DNA of 64,000 bases, taken from the NCBI GenBank assembly GCA_002478885.1, contig DLKC01000093.1:17795-81794 (forward strand), read 5' to 3'. The notes beneath the pieces were generated by a model. That model ran no database searches, was not told the origin of the DNA, and was given only the letters and a program-made list of their open reading frames with translations. The position numbers and the translations under genes are program-made. How positions within the stretch are numbered: the stretch's first letter is position 1; the number at the start of each line of letters is the position of its first letter. This document shows positions 7,754-17,001 of this stretch, piece by piece. Source of the DNA: Chitinophagaceae bacterium UBA7600 (GTDB lineage Bacteria > Bacteroidota > Bacteroidia > Chitinophagales > Chitinophagaceae).

Positions 7754-9601
7754 ATGAATTTAACCTGGTTAGATATAAGCATTCTGCTCTCCTATCTTAT
7801 CGCCATGCTGGTGATCGGTTGGGTGTTGCGTAAAAAGGCAAGACAGAACAAAGAGAATTATTTAATGGGAGGCAAATCGCTGCCGTGGTACATGCTTGGC
7901 CTGAGCGATGCATCTGATATGTTTGATATAAGCGGTACTATGTGGATGGTTGCGCTCTGTTTTGTGTATGGTATGAAGAGTATGTGGATACCATGGTTAT
8001 GGCCCGTATTCAACCAGATGTTTTTAATGATGTTTCTTTCAAAATGGTTGCGCCGCTCCAATGCAACAACCGGGGCAGAATGGCTGGTGACAAGATTTGG
8101 AAAGAATGAGCGGTCATCGGCTGCATCTCATAATATCGTGGTTGCTTTTGCATTGCTCAGTTGCTTTGGGTTTCTCGCTTATGGGTTTATCGGCCTGGGA
8201 AAATTCATGGAAATATTCATACCGTGGAGTGCGGTTCAGCCATATGTTCCCTTTCAAGTGGCACCGGAATATGTGCCGCATTTATATGGAATCGTGTTTA
8301 CATTTTTCGCCATGTTTTATTCTATTCTCGGGGGCATGCATAGCATTGTGCTGGGCGATTTCATCAAGTATTGTGTTATGACCATTGCCTGCGTTTCTGT
8401 TGCCATTATCGCCGCTATGCGCCTGCATGGAAACGGTGAAACGATTACTGTGCCCGATGGGTGGTACACGCCCTTTTTTGGCTGGCGGCTCGACGATCTT
8501 GACTGGTCTGGCATTATTGCCGATGCCAATAAAAAGATCGCTGACGATGGCTTTTCTTTATTCTCGGTGTTTTTTATGATGATGTTGTTTAAAGGAGTAT
8601 TTGCCAGCCTTGCGGGCCCTGCACCAAATTATGATATGCAGAAGATCCTCTCAACCCGTTCGCCAAAAGAGGCTTCAAAAATGACTGGCTTTGTTTCAAT
8701 TGTTTTATTGCCTATCCGCTACTCGCTCATTATTGGCTTAACTGTATTAGGACTGTTGTATTATCATCAGCTTGATCTTAGCTCGGCGAACGGTACTGAC
8801 TTTGAAAAAATACTGCCGTCGGCGATCAATAATTTCCTGCCGGTGGGCATTCTCGGCCTTGTGCTTACCGGTTTAATGGGCGCATTTATGGGAACATTCT
8901 CGGGAACCCTGAATGCGGCACAGGCTTATATTGTAAATGATATTTATCTCAAATACGTAAATCCACAAGCTTCCACTAAAAAAATTATCAGTACGAATTA
9001 TATAGTCGGAACGCTTGTGGTAATCATCGGCATTGTACTTGGCATGTTTGTAAAAGATGTGAATACTGTTCTCCAATGGATCGTGGGGGGATTGTACGGC
9101 GGCTATATTGCTTCCAACATGTTCAAATGGTATTGGTGGCGTTTCAATGCCAATGGCTTTTTTTGGGGAATGATGGCCGGTATTGTTCCGGCGGTCGCAT
9201 TGGCGGTTTTAAAATACTTTGATGTTTTATCAGGCCTCGACCTGTATTACTGGCCGGTGATATTTGTTCTCTCTTTATTAGGCTGTTTTATTGGAACCTA
9301 TACGGCGCCGCCTGCCAGCGATGAAACCCTGAAACACTTTTACAAAACGGTAAAGCCATGGGGTTTCTGGAAGCCCGTACATGAAAAGGTAATTGCCGAA
9401 GATCCATCTTTCGAACCCAATAAAAGATTTAAACTCGACATGTTTAATGTTGCACTGGGTATAACAGCCCAATGCTGCTTAACCTTATTGCCCATGTACC
9501 TTGTTCTTTGGATGAAATTGCCATTGATGATCATTATAATCATCCTTGCTGTAATCGTATTCATTCTCAAAAGAACATGGTGGAATAAACTGGAAGATTA
9601 A
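7754..9601 (+). CDS. SSS-family symporter, probable mannobiose/manno-oligosaccharide importer
   Basis: A 615-residue inner-membrane protein with 13-15 hydrophobic segments, of the solute:sodium symporter family. The N-terminal part has NYLMGGKSLPWYMLGLSDAS, and GGMHSIVLGDFIKY lies in the middle. It is only distantly similar to the symporter at 544-2229. The start is the ATG at 7754. The GH130 gene begins 21 bp after its stop, indicating co-transcription. The same neighbourhood (GH26, SSS transporter, GH130_1 phosphorylase, mannobiose epimerase) is known from Bacteroides fragilis, where the transporter is thought to carry mannobiose into the cytoplasm. Substrate is therefore inferred from synteny, not from residues in the protein. 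Confidence 0.88.
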   Translation: MNLTWLDISILLSYLIAMLVIGWVLRKKARQNKENYLMGGKSLPWYMLGLSDASDMFDISGTMWMVALCFVYGMKSMWIPWLWPVFNQMFLMMFLSKWLRRSNATTGAEWLVTRFGKNERSSAASHNIVVAFALLSCFGFLAYGFIGLGKFMEIFIPWSAVQPYVPFQVAPEYVPHLYGIVFTFFAMFYSILGGMHSIVLGDFIKYCVMTIACVSVAIIAAMRLHGNGETITVPDGWYTPFFGWRLDDLDWSGIIADANKKIADDGFSLFSVFFMMMLFKGVFASLAGPAPNYDMQKILSTRSPKEASKMTGFVSIVLLPIRYSLIIGLTVLGLLYYHQLDLSSANGTDFEKILPSAINNFLPVGILGLVLTGLMGAFMGTFSGTLNAAQAYIVNDIYLKYVNPQASTKKIISTNYIVGTLVVIIGIVLGMFVKDVNTVLQWIVGGLYGGYIASNMFKWYWWRFNANGFFWGMMAGIVPAVALAVLKYFDVLSGLDLYYWPVIFVLSLLGCFIGTYTAPPASDETLKHFYKTVKPWGFWKPVHEKVIAEDPSFEPNKRFKLDMFNVALGITAQCCLTLLPMYLVLWMKLPLMIIIIILAVIVFILKRTWWNKLED

Positions 9602-9622
9602 CAAACCCGACAAAATAACCAT

Positions 9623-10813
9623 ATGAGCGAAATTTTTTCAAGGAGGCTGGCGCAGGCTGAAAAAAATTACCTGCAGATCACCGGCCGCTCCAACGTGGCT
9701 GTTGAAAACAGCAATGGCATTTACCAGCGTTATAAATATCCCGTACTTACAGCACAGCACACGCCAGTGTTCTGGCGTTACGACCTTGACCCGCAAACCA
9801 ATCCTTATTTTATTGAGCGGTTTGGTATTAATGCCGTATTCAATGCCGGTGCTATAAAATACAATGGCAAATATTTGCTGGTGGCTCGTGTGGAAGGGCT
9901 TGACAGAAAATCCTTTTTTGCTGTAGCCGAGAGTCCAAATGGCATAGACAATTTTACTTTTTGGGATTACCCGCTGCTTATGCCTGAGACAGAAGTTCCC
10001 GACACTAATGTATACGATATGCGCCTGGTTAAGCATGAAGATGGCTGGATTTATGGTTTGTTTTGCACCGAACGGCGCGACCCTAACGCGGCAGATTCAG
10101 ACCAGTCAGCTGCCATCGCGCAATGCGGTATTGCCCGCACAAAAGATCTTGTTGAATGGGACAGACTACCCGACCTCAAAACACCATCGGCACAGCAACG
10201 CAACGTGGTGTTGCATCCGGAATTTGTAAATGGCAAGTACGCTTTTTACACAAGGCCGCAGGATAGTTTTATCGATGCGGGCGAAGGTGGGGGCATCGGT
10301 TTTGGCCTGGCAGAAGATATTACCAACGCCGTTATTAATGAAGAATCAATCGTTGACAGAAGAATCTATCATACAATATATGAGCTAAAAAATGGTGCAG
10401 GTGCACAACCCATCAAAACTGCATATGGCTGGCTACACCAGGCCCATGGCGTGCGCAACACCGCAGCCGGACTGCGTTACACCATCTATGTATATATGAC
10501 CGACCTGCACGATCTTACCAAAGTAATTTACAAGCCCGCTGGCTACCTTATCGCGCCACAGGGCGAAGAATATGTAGGTGACGTATCCAATGTAGCATTC
10601 AGCAATGGCTGGATACTCGACGACGATGGCGAAACACTTTTCATCTATTATGCATCGTCAGACACCCGCATGCATGTGGCTACCACAACCATCGCGCAAA
10701 TGCTCGATTATGTTATGAATAATCCACCCGATGGTTTACGGTCGTCCACATCTGTTAATACATTGGTCGGGATCATCAAAAAAAACAAGGCTTACCAGGA
10801 AGCAGTATTGTAG
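9623..10813 (+). CDS. 4-O-beta-D-mannosyl-D-glucose phosphorylase (GH130_1)
   Basis: A 396-residue cytoplasmic phosphorylase that splits mannosyl-beta-1,4-glucose with phosphate into alpha-mannose-1-phosphate and glucose. Features of GH130 subfamily 1 are [24 protein letters not shown] near residue 32, [25 protein letters not shown] near 68, [15 protein letters not shown] with the presumed catalytic D132, [11 protein letters not shown] for phosphate binding, and [12 protein letters not shown] near the end. The match to the Bacteroides fragilis enzyme is close, as far as I recall that sequence. It follows the symporter by 21 bp. The mannobiose epimerase gene, which would make its substrate, comes next. 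Element copy F10852 starts at the base after the stop codon. Confidence 0.95.
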   Translation: MSEIFSRRLAQAEKNYLQITGRSNVAVENSNGIYQRYKYPVLTAQHTPVFWRYDLDPQTNPYFIERFGINAVFNAGAIKYNGKYLLVARVEGLDRKSFFAVAESPNGIDNFTFWDYPLLMPETEVPDTNVYDMRLVKHEDGWIYGLFCTERRDPNAADSDQSAAIAQCGIARTKDLVEWDRLPDLKTPSAQQRNVVLHPEFVNGKYAFYTRPQDSFIDAGEGGGIGFGLAEDITNAVINEESIVDRRIYHTIYELKNGAGAQPIKTAYGWLHQAHGVRNTAAGLRYTIYVYMTDLHDLTKVIYKPAGYLIAPQGEEYVGDVSNVAFSNGWILDDDGETLFIYYASSDTRMHVATTTIAQMLDYVMNNPPDGLRSSTSVNTLVGIIKKNKAYQEAVL

Positions 10814-10870
10814 ATTTTTGGGCCCGGCTGGTCAGCAAATGAACAGCCTGGTTGCGTCGCACACTTGTAC
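10814..10870 (+). repeat. Dispersed intergenic element, copy F10852
   Basis: Exact core TTGCGTCGCAC at 10852-10862. T-run plus GGGCCCGGC at the left end abuts the GH130 stop codon directly, and CACTTGTAC lies at the right. Confidence 0.9.
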
Positions 10871-10899
10871 TTTGTGATTCGCTGTTCAGCACAATTATT

Positions 10900-12126
10900 A
10901 TGTTTTTTATGCTTCAATCGCTGCAAATATTTCAACAGGAGCTACAGCAAGAACTCAACAACATTCTTGAATACTGGATGCGGCATACGCCGGACTTGGA
11001 GAATGGCGGCTTTTATGGCAGCGTGAACAACAATAACCAGCCTTCCGGCACAGCGCCGAAGGCTGTGGTACTGCATGCGCGTATACTCTGGACCTTTTCT
11101 GCTGCTTACCGGCGATCTGGCAATAAGGCATACCTGGCTATTGCGGAACACGCATTTGATTACATCGGCCGAAAATTTAACGACCCGGAATATGCCGGTG
11201 TTTATTGGAGTGTTGATGCAAGCGGCAAAATGCTCGATGGCCGAAAGCAGGTGTATGGGTTAGCATTTTGTATTTACGGCTCAAGTGAATACGCCGCCGC
11301 AACAGATGATAAAACTGCATTAGACTATGCTATTCATCTGTATAATCTTATAGAAAAGTATAGCTACGACCGGGTGAACAATGGTTATATTGAAGCGTTC
11401 TCCCGTACGTGGCAGCCGGTTGATGATCTAAGATTAAGCACGAAAGATGCCAACGAAAAAAAGACTATGAATACGCACCTGCATATTATAGAGGCGTATG
11501 CAGCATTATATAAAGTGTGGCCCAACGAAAACCTGCAACAAAAAATAGAAAACCTGCTGGCGGTAATTGACCAGTATTTCATCAACCATAAAACCTACCA
11601 CCTGCGTTTATTCTTTGATGAGCGATGGAGCGAACGCGTTGATGTTATTTCCTATGGCCACGATATTGAAGCAGGCTGGCTCTTACAACAATGTGCAGAG
11701 ATTATTGGCAAAAAAAAATGGATCGAAAAATACAGGCAGTATGCCGTTAAACTTACAAACGCTGCAATGAGCGGCATCGATAAAGATGGCGGCCTTTGGT
11801 ATGAATACGAACAGAAAAGCAAACATCTCATTAAGGAAAAGCATTGGTGGCCGCAGGCAGAAGCAATGGTCGGTTTCTATAATACCTACCAGGTTACCAA
11901 TGACGAATCTTATTTGCAACTCGCCATCAATAGCTGGAATTTCATAAAGAGGTATTTGCTCGATAAAACAAACGGAGAATGGTTTTGGGGCATAAATGAA
12001 GATTACAATATAATGCAGGGGCAAGATAAAGCCGGTTTCTGGAAATGCCCTTATCACAATGCGCGTGCTTGCATGGAAGTGATTGCAAGAATTGAATGGA
12101 TAAACAATGAAAATGAGCAGGATTAA
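10900..12126 (+). CDS. Mannobiose/cellobiose 2-epimerase (AGE superfamily)
   Basis: A cytoplasmic (alpha/alpha)6-barrel epimerase of 408 residues. It isomerises the reducing-end sugar of beta-1,4-linked disaccharides; here the likely reaction is mannobiose to mannosylglucose. Conserved segments are ENGGFYG near the N-terminus, HARILWTFSAAYR, MNTHLHIIEAYAALY, ISYGHDIEAGWLLQQ, HWWPQAEAMVGF and KCPYHNARACMEV, which carry the histidines that form the active site in this family. The frame is open from a TTG at 10852, but that codon lies inside the repeat, so the start is ATG 10900 or ATG 10909. It supplies the substrate for the GH130 phosphorylase upstream. The next gene overlaps its 3' end by 20 bp, which suggests coupling. 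Confidence 0.93.
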   Translation: MFFMLQSLQIFQQELQQELNNILEYWMRHTPDLENGGFYGSVNNNNQPSGTAPKAVVLHARILWTFSAAYRRSGNKAYLAIAEHAFDYIGRKFNDPEYAGVYWSVDASGKMLDGRKQVYGLAFCIYGSSEYAAATDDKTALDYAIHLYNLIEKYSYDRVNNGYIEAFSRTWQPVDDLRLSTKDANEKKTMNTHLHIIEAYAALYKVWPNENLQQKIENLLAVIDQYFINHKTYHLRLFFDERWSERVDVISYGHDIEAGWLLQQCAEIIGKKKWIEKYRQYAVKLTNAAMSGIDKDGGLWYEYEQKSKHLIKEKHWWPQAEAMVGFYNTYQVTNDESYLQLAINSWNFIKRYLLDKTNGEWFWGINEDYNIMQGQDKAGFWKCPYHNARACMEVIARIEWINNENEQD

Positions 12127-12754
12127 ATATTGCAAAAGTATTGCCATCATTTTACTGGCAGTCATTGCACTACGGTCTGATGCGCAGAATAGAATTGTTG
12201 TGTTTGATTTTGAAAAGCCGTTACCGCTGGGCGAATGGTGGGTGGATAATAGTGGCGTGAAACTATCTCAATGTGGCGCTGGTGAATGTGAGCAATTACC
12301 TGGTTCGGAAAAGTGTTTCAGGGTTGAGTGGCATCATTCTTCAATGTCCAGTCCTTATATATGGTTGACAGATATAAAGGTTGACACTTTTGGCAATCAT
12401 GCAACGCAGCAACTGTGGGATCGTTTTAAAGACAATACATGGCTGTCATTCCAGGTGAATACGGCAAGTGCAGATTCTTTTTACCTGCAGTTCGTTGTTT
12501 TTACAAAAGATGAAAAAAATAAATGGGGTTCCAGGGAAATGATCGGCATTAAGTGCAGTGAATGGAAAAAGATAAAAGTAAAACTGAGCGATCTCGTTTA
12601 TGATAAATGGGGTAAAGGAAATATTGCAAAACCTGATTTTAAAAGCATTGTTCCTGCAAGAATTGAAATAGGCATTCGTGCGCCATATGCAAGTGATAGA
12701 GGCAGAAATGATGTAAGGATAGATGACATTGCGCTTAGCAACTATGAGCCATGA
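12107..12754 (+). CDS. Small secreted beta-sandwich protein of the mannan locus, CBM11/CIA30-like
   Basis: A 215-residue protein with a signal peptide (about 1-27, ending RSDAQ). The mature part opens with VVFDFEKPLPLGEWWVDNSGVKLS and ends with RIEIGIRAP and VRIDDIALSNYEP. This is the general pattern of jelly-roll domains in CBM11 and CIA30-like proteins, where a start motif on one sheet and a closing IDDI strand frame the fold. I do not recognise a named family with certainty, and no catalytic residues are evident. The start at 12107 lies within the epimerase gene; an ATG at 12113 is possible. It may bind mannan at the cell surface or in the periplasm. That role is inferred from location. 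Confidence 0.75.
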   Translation: MKMSRIKYCKSIAIILLAVIALRSDAQNRIVVFDFEKPLPLGEWWVDNSGVKLSQCGAGECEQLPGSEKCFRVEWHHSSMSSPYIWLTDIKVDTFGNHATQQLWDRFKDNTWLSFQVNTASADSFYLQFVVFTKDEKNKWGSREMIGIKCSEWKKIKVKLSDLVYDKWGKGNIAKPDFKSIVPARIEIGIRAPYASDRGRNDVRIDDIALSNYEP

Positions 12755-12779
12755 TTTTTTTGTTCAATGATGCACAGGC

Positions 12780-12836
12780 GTACAAGGGTGCGACGCAAGT
12801 AAAGAAGCTTTAACTGCCAAAGCTGTCTCCAAAAAA
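12780..12836 (-). repeat. Dispersed intergenic element, copy R12788
   Basis: Exact core GTGCGACGCAA at 12788-12798 after GTACAAGG. The GC-rich end is eroded (AAAGCTGTCTCC then an A-run) and faces the next gene's start at 12853. Confidence 0.82.
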
Positions 12837-12852
12837 TTTAAAATAAAAACAA

Positions 12853-13524
12853 ATGATCAACAATTATTATCGCAGTGTTGTGGTATGTATTGTGCTTTTG
12901 CAGTATCAGTCGGCACTTGCACAAATTCCGCCTGATTATAAGGGCAAGCCATTTCGCGATTCTGTGTATGCCCGTGGTGCACAAATGATTCCCGGTCGTG
13001 TTGAACTCGCATTGTATGATCTTGGTGGGGAAGGCGTTGCATACCACGATGTAACAGCTGAGAATGAGGGCGCCAAATTAAATCATACGCAGGGTCATTG
13101 GAGGCCAGGTGTTCCGGAATATATTGCCTTCTTCCGCGAGAACGAAGCGGTGGATATTTCTTATACCAAAGACTGGGCTGATTTTAATCATCCCAACAAA
13201 GTAGACCCGGCGGTGAATCAGTTATATATTGGTTGGGAATCTGACAGTGAGTGGACTAATTATACCGTGTATGTAAACAAGCCCGGAAAATACCGGATTA
13301 TTACGGTTTATGGCTACCAGGATAATCACAGCGAGTTATGGTTGAACGGAAAGAAAGCCACAACACTGTTGTTGCCAGAGAATACAGGAAACTGGCATTA
13401 CTGGACCCAGGCAACTGTTGGTGAAATTACTTTTCCTGTTGCAGGTTTAAACCTTCTGACACTGAAATACAACAAGGGCAGTAATCTCGCCTATCTTGAT
13501 TTTCTGCTTACTGAACCACGATAG
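12853..13524 (+). CDS. Secreted CBM6/CBM35-like protein
   Basis: A 223-residue protein with a signal peptide (about 1-23, ending SALAQ). The N-terminal third (GVAYHDVTAENEGA, HWRPGVPEYIAFFRENEAVDIS) and C-terminal two thirds (DSEWTNYTVYVNKPGKYRIITVYGY, LWLNGKKATTLLLPENTGNW, LNLLTLKYNKGSNLAYLDFLLTEP) follow the pattern of CBM6/CBM35 beta-sandwich domains. Such domains are often attached to glycosidases, but here the module stands alone. No catalytic motif was found. The GH5-like gene starts 17 bp later, so the two are likely co-transcribed. A sugar-binding role in presenting mannan is plausible but inferred. Copy R12788 of the dispersed element lies just upstream. Confidence 0.75.
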   Translation: MINNYYRSVVVCIVLLQYQSALAQIPPDYKGKPFRDSVYARGAQMIPGRVELALYDLGGEGVAYHDVTAENEGAKLNHTQGHWRPGVPEYIAFFRENEAVDISYTKDWADFNHPNKVDPAVNQLYIGWESDSEWTNYTVYVNKPGKYRIITVYGYQDNHSELWLNGKKATTLLLPENTGNWHYWTQATVGEITFPVAGLNLLTLKYNKGSNLAYLDFLLTEPR

Positions 13525-13541
13525 TAAATGTACCTGATGCC

Positions 13542-15038
13542 ATGAGAAAACAAATGCTTGTAATGCTTTTTACCGGGATATTCTTCCAGGTAATGGTAAA
13601 TGCTCAGACCAATAATAACTGGCCGATTGTTAAGAGGAAAGGCGATCAGCTAATGGAGGGGGATAAACCGTTTTGTTTTTTTGGATTGGCCGCACCAAAT
13701 ATTCAGCAAAACGAATCGCAAATAAGAGCAGACAGAACAAATCGTTTTCCGGATGAGTTCGAGATAAGGGATATTCTTGGCGGTATTCAAAGAACAGGCG
13801 GACGAGCGACCAGAACGTTTGCTCTATCTGTGTATTCTCCAAAGGATAATGGCATGCCAGTTTATATAAGTGCTTACAGAACTTACAATGAAGGGGCATT
13901 CAGGTGTCTCGACCTGATTATTGCCTTATGCCACGAATATGATGTGCGCATTATTTTGCCTTTCATTGCGTCACAGTCTTTTGGTGGTATAAGAGGGGTG
14001 GATGAATTTGCAGCGTTATCGGGGAAACCAGGAAGCGCTTTCTGGACGGATGATACAGTAAAGAATGATTTTAAACACCTGCTGGGTTTTATTCTAAACA
14101 GGCGGAATACGGTAAACGGCATACTCTACAAAGATGATCCCGCTATACTTGCCTGGCAACTAGGTAATGAATTTGGCAGCTATGCCGGAGACAGAAAACT
14201 TGATTATACCGAATGGTCGCCACGCATTTTGGCATGGAGTAAGGAAATGGCGGCTTATATAAAACAGCTGGATTCGAATCACCTTGTAATGGAAGCAGGT
14301 GGTGTTGACAGGAATGCTTTATTGGAAGATCCCAATATCGATATCATCAGTGACCATTTATACGAATACTGGAACAGAATGGGTGGCCAGCCCTGGCAAC
14401 TGGCACCAATAGCAAAAGCATCAAAAGATCAGACCAGGGGTAGGAAGCCACTGGTGGTTGATGAGTTCGGATTAGGCAGTACTGATAATCTTCGCTCGTT
14501 GATGGAAACAATAAGAACAGAGGATATCAGTGGCGGTTTATTGTGGAGTATACGCAGCCACAGAAGGGATGGCGGCTGGTATTACCATAATGAAGGAGGC
14601 ACACCGGTTAATTCTTTTCATGTTCCCGGTTTTGCTGTGGGTGCAGCCTATGAAGAAACAAGGCTGCTTGACTTGTTAAAAAGTGAAGCATACGGGATAG
14701 GAGGAATCGCCGCAAAACCTGTTTCTAAACCTTCACCAGAACCGGTATTGATGAGGCATGCAGATGGCTTCACCTGGCGGGGATCAACCGGTGCAGCATC
14801 TTACACAATAGAGAGGTCAGAAACACGAAACGGACCTTTTAAAGTAATTGCTGTAGGCCTGCAGGATGCTATTGTCGCCGATGTGGCTTCATTTGAATCT
14901 TCAGACAAAGCTGCGGAACCATTGGTATTGTATTATGATGAATCTGCAGTGAAAGGGCAAACATACTTCTACAGGATAAAGGCAATTAACCTGGCGGGTG
15001 AATCACCTTATTCACCTGTTTTACAGGTAACCAACTGA
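13542..15038 (+). CDS. GH5-like endo-beta-mannanase with C-terminal FN3-like domain
   Basis: A 498-residue secreted glycosidase. A signal peptide covers about 1-22 (ending VNAQ). A TIM barrel of clan GH-A (about 35-370) contains AILAWQLGNEFG with the acid/base E210 and RKPLVVDEFGLG with the nucleophile E308, as in mannanases of GH5 and relatives. The region from about 395 to the end (FTWRGSTGAASYTIERSETRNG, YFYRIKAINLAGESPYSP) looks like a fibronectin type III module. In this locus a second endo-mannanase, perhaps acting on longer or decorated mannan, is the simplest reading. The exact GH family was not confirmed and another GH-A family is possible. It lies between the CBM-like gene and the GH-D gene in the same direction. 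Confidence 0.82.
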   Translation: MRKQMLVMLFTGIFFQVMVNAQTNNNWPIVKRKGDQLMEGDKPFCFFGLAAPNIQQNESQIRADRTNRFPDEFEIRDILGGIQRTGGRATRTFALSVYSPKDNGMPVYISAYRTYNEGAFRCLDLIIALCHEYDVRIILPFIASQSFGGIRGVDEFAALSGKPGSAFWTDDTVKNDFKHLLGFILNRRNTVNGILYKDDPAILAWQLGNEFGSYAGDRKLDYTEWSPRILAWSKEMAAYIKQLDSNHLVMEAGGVDRNALLEDPNIDIISDHLYEYWNRMGGQPWQLAPIAKASKDQTRGRKPLVVDEFGLGSTDNLRSLMETIRTEDISGGLLWSIRSHRRDGGWYYHNEGGTPVNSFHVPGFAVGAAYEETRLLDLLKSEAYGIGGIAAKPVSKPSPEPVLMRHADGFTWRGSTGAASYTIERSETRNGPFKVIAVGLQDAIVADVASFESSDKAAEPLVLYYDESAVKGQTYFYRIKAINLAGESPYSPVLQVTN

Positions 15039-15118
15039 TGCTTTTTTGTTTCCTTAAAACAGCCGCATTTTGTGCCCATGGATAAAGTTTTGTAAGTTCA
15101 TCTATTAAACTCGGCCAT

Positions 15119-16786
15119 ATGAACAGACGCCACTTCCTTCGTTTAACCGGAAGCTCCTTTGGAGGACTTCTGTTTTCACAGGGCTCTTTCGCTTTTGGTA
15201 TTTCGAACGATTCGATCGTGTTGCCATCAAAAATTGCTGTACTTACCAATGATGGAACACACTTTTTAAAACGTGCCTACAAACAGGCATGGACATACCA
15301 GGACATTACGGTAGACCTTCACTATAAAAATGATGCATTAAGTGTGCTGGTGCAATCGCCTTCAGAGGCTTTGCTGAATGTGCAGCTTTATTGGAATTAC
15401 CCGGTATCCATAAATGCTACTGTACTGGGCGACCATTGGGAGCGAACTTATGGGGATGTTTCTTTTGCGGCTATTGAAGCCAAAAGAAAAATGCCCTGGT
15501 ACTTTATTCAGCACGATGACAATGGTGTTTTTTGTTTTGGCGTGAAAACCGGCTGTAACAGCATTTGCCACTGGCAGGTTGGAGAGGGAACCATGCAGTT
15601 GACGATGGATACACGCAATGGCGGCAGCGGTGTTTTGCCTGGGCATAACTTATTGCATACAGCAGATGTCATCACAACAAAAAATACAGGCGACGAAAAT
15701 GTCTTCGAAACGGCCCGGCGGTTTTGTACTATGATGTGCACGAAACCGCGACTGCCTAAGCGGCCGGTTTATGGCATCAACGACTGGTACTTTGCCTATG
15801 GCAACAGTTCTTACGACCTGATAGTGCAACATACGTCGATGATGGCTGACCTGGCTACAGATACAGCCAACCGCCCTTTCTCTCTTGTTGATGCGGGCTG
15901 GGCAAAATACTCACCACTCCTTCCCGGCGATTGTTGCTGGCAGGAAGATTTTTCCACGCCCAACGATAAGTTTAAAGACATGATTAAACTGGCAGAGGAG
16001 ATAAAGCGGCTTGGTATGCGACCCGGTTTATGGATGCGACCTCTTTGCGGCGCACACGATGATGGAAAGAATGTATTGCTTCCTTCTATTCCCGGCCGCG
16101 ACAATCCACGCTACCCGGTACTCGACCCAACGATCGCGGAAAATATGGAGCGCATCCGTTACAATATTTCCAGTTACGACGCCTGGGGTTACGAAATGGT
16201 AAAGCACGATTTCAGCACTTACGACCTGTTAGGCAAGTGGGGCTTTCAAATGACGGAGAATATTACAACGAATGGCTGGCATTTCAACGACCGCAGCAAG
16301 ACCAATGCACAAATCATTCTCGACCTTTACCTGGCCATACGCAATGAAGGCCGCAACATGTACCTTATTGGATGTAATACGGTGAGCCATTTGTCGGCAG
16401 GCATTTTCGAACTCAACCGCATTGGTGACGATACCAGTGGCAAAGAGTGGGAGCGAACGAGAAAAATGGGCGTTAACACCCTTGGCTTCCGCATGGTGCA
16501 GCATAATAATTTTTACGCTGCCGATGGCGATTGCGTGGGCCTGACCACTGCCATTCCATGGAATAAAAACAAACAATGGATGCATTTACTGGCGCAAAGC
16601 AGTACACCTCTGTTCATTTCCGCCCAACCCGATGCACTTGGTGAGGAGCAGCGCAGTTTCATTAAACAATGTTTCAGCGAGGCAGCAAAAGAACAGCCTG
16701 TTGCCGAGCCGCTCGACTGGCTTACGAACCCGTTTCCCTCAAAATGGAAGCTCGATGGAAGTGTTGAAACGTTTGACTGGAATTAG
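15119..16786 (+). CDS. Clan GH-D glycosidase, probable alpha-galactosidase
   Basis: A 555-residue exported enzyme. The N-terminus MNRRHFLRLTGSSFGG has a twin-arginine-like motif followed by a hydrophobic stretch. A beta-sandwich region (about 30-210) precedes a TIM barrel. The barrel shows PFSLVDAGW, LGMRPGLWMRP, GYEMVKHDFSTYD with candidate nucleophile D364, and ELNRIGDDTSGKEW with candidate acid/base D437 or D438. These fit the GH27/GH36/GH31 clan. Removing alpha-1,6-galactosyl side chains from galactomannan is the expected role in this locus. Family assignment within the clan is uncertain. Element copy F16826 begins at the base after its stop codon. Confidence 0.8.
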   Translation: MNRRHFLRLTGSSFGGLLFSQGSFAFGISNDSIVLPSKIAVLTNDGTHFLKRAYKQAWTYQDITVDLHYKNDALSVLVQSPSEALLNVQLYWNYPVSINATVLGDHWERTYGDVSFAAIEAKRKMPWYFIQHDDNGVFCFGVKTGCNSICHWQVGEGTMQLTMDTRNGGSGVLPGHNLLHTADVITTKNTGDENVFETARRFCTMMCTKPRLPKRPVYGINDWYFAYGNSSYDLIVQHTSMMADLATDTANRPFSLVDAGWAKYSPLLPGDCCWQEDFSTPNDKFKDMIKLAEEIKRLGMRPGLWMRPLCGAHDDGKNVLLPSIPGRDNPRYPVLDPTIAENMERIRYNISSYDAWGYEMVKHDFSTYDLLGKWGFQMTENITTNGWHFNDRSKTNAQIILDLYLAIRNEGRNMYLIGCNTVSHLSAGIFELNRIGDDTSGKEWERTRKMGVNTLGFRMVQHNNFYAADGDCVGLTTAIPWNKNKQWMHLLAQSSTPLFISAQPDALGEEQRSFIKQCFSEAAKEQPVAEPLDWLTNPFPSKWKLDGSVETFDWN

Positions 16787-16844
16787 TTTTATTTGAAACG
16801 CGCTGCAGTACAAATATCAGCTCCGTTGTGTCACTCACTTGTGC
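16787..16844 (+). repeat. Dispersed element, variant core, copy F16826
   Basis: Variant core TTGTGTCACTC at 16826-16836, followed by ACTTGTGCGTTC. The left block is eroded. It is paired with the opposed variant copy R16905, with 68 bp between the cores. Confidence 0.82.
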
Positions 16845-16896
16845 GTTCGGTCCAGTGTTCAGCAAACCCGCACGTATCGTCGATGCCTGTACTGCG

Positions 16897-16954
16897 GTAC
16901 AAGAGAGTGACACAACGAAGCTGCCACGACGCAGTACAGCCGGTTCCATAAAAA
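16897..16954 (-). repeat. Dispersed element, variant core, copy R16905
   Basis: Variant core GAGTGACACAA at 16905-16915 after GTACAAGA. The AGCCGGTTCC plus A-run end merges into the susD terminator. Confidence 0.82.
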
Positions 16955-16981
16955 AAAGCCGGCAAAAAAAGCCGGCTTTAT
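16950..16981 (-). terminator. Terminator of the susCD operon
   Basis: AAAGCCGGC (16955-16963) and GCCGGCTTT (16971-16979) form a perfect 9-bp stem. Read on the minus strand it is followed by a T-run. It lies 20 bp after the susD stop. Confidence 0.88.
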
Positions 16982-17001
16982 CATATGAGTGCTTATGCAA
17001 T

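Noticed and set aside
10852..10899. Upstream TTG start for the epimerase gene
   Set aside because: The codon is part of the repeat core TTGCGTCGCAC; the ATG at 10900 or 10909 fits the family's N-terminus.
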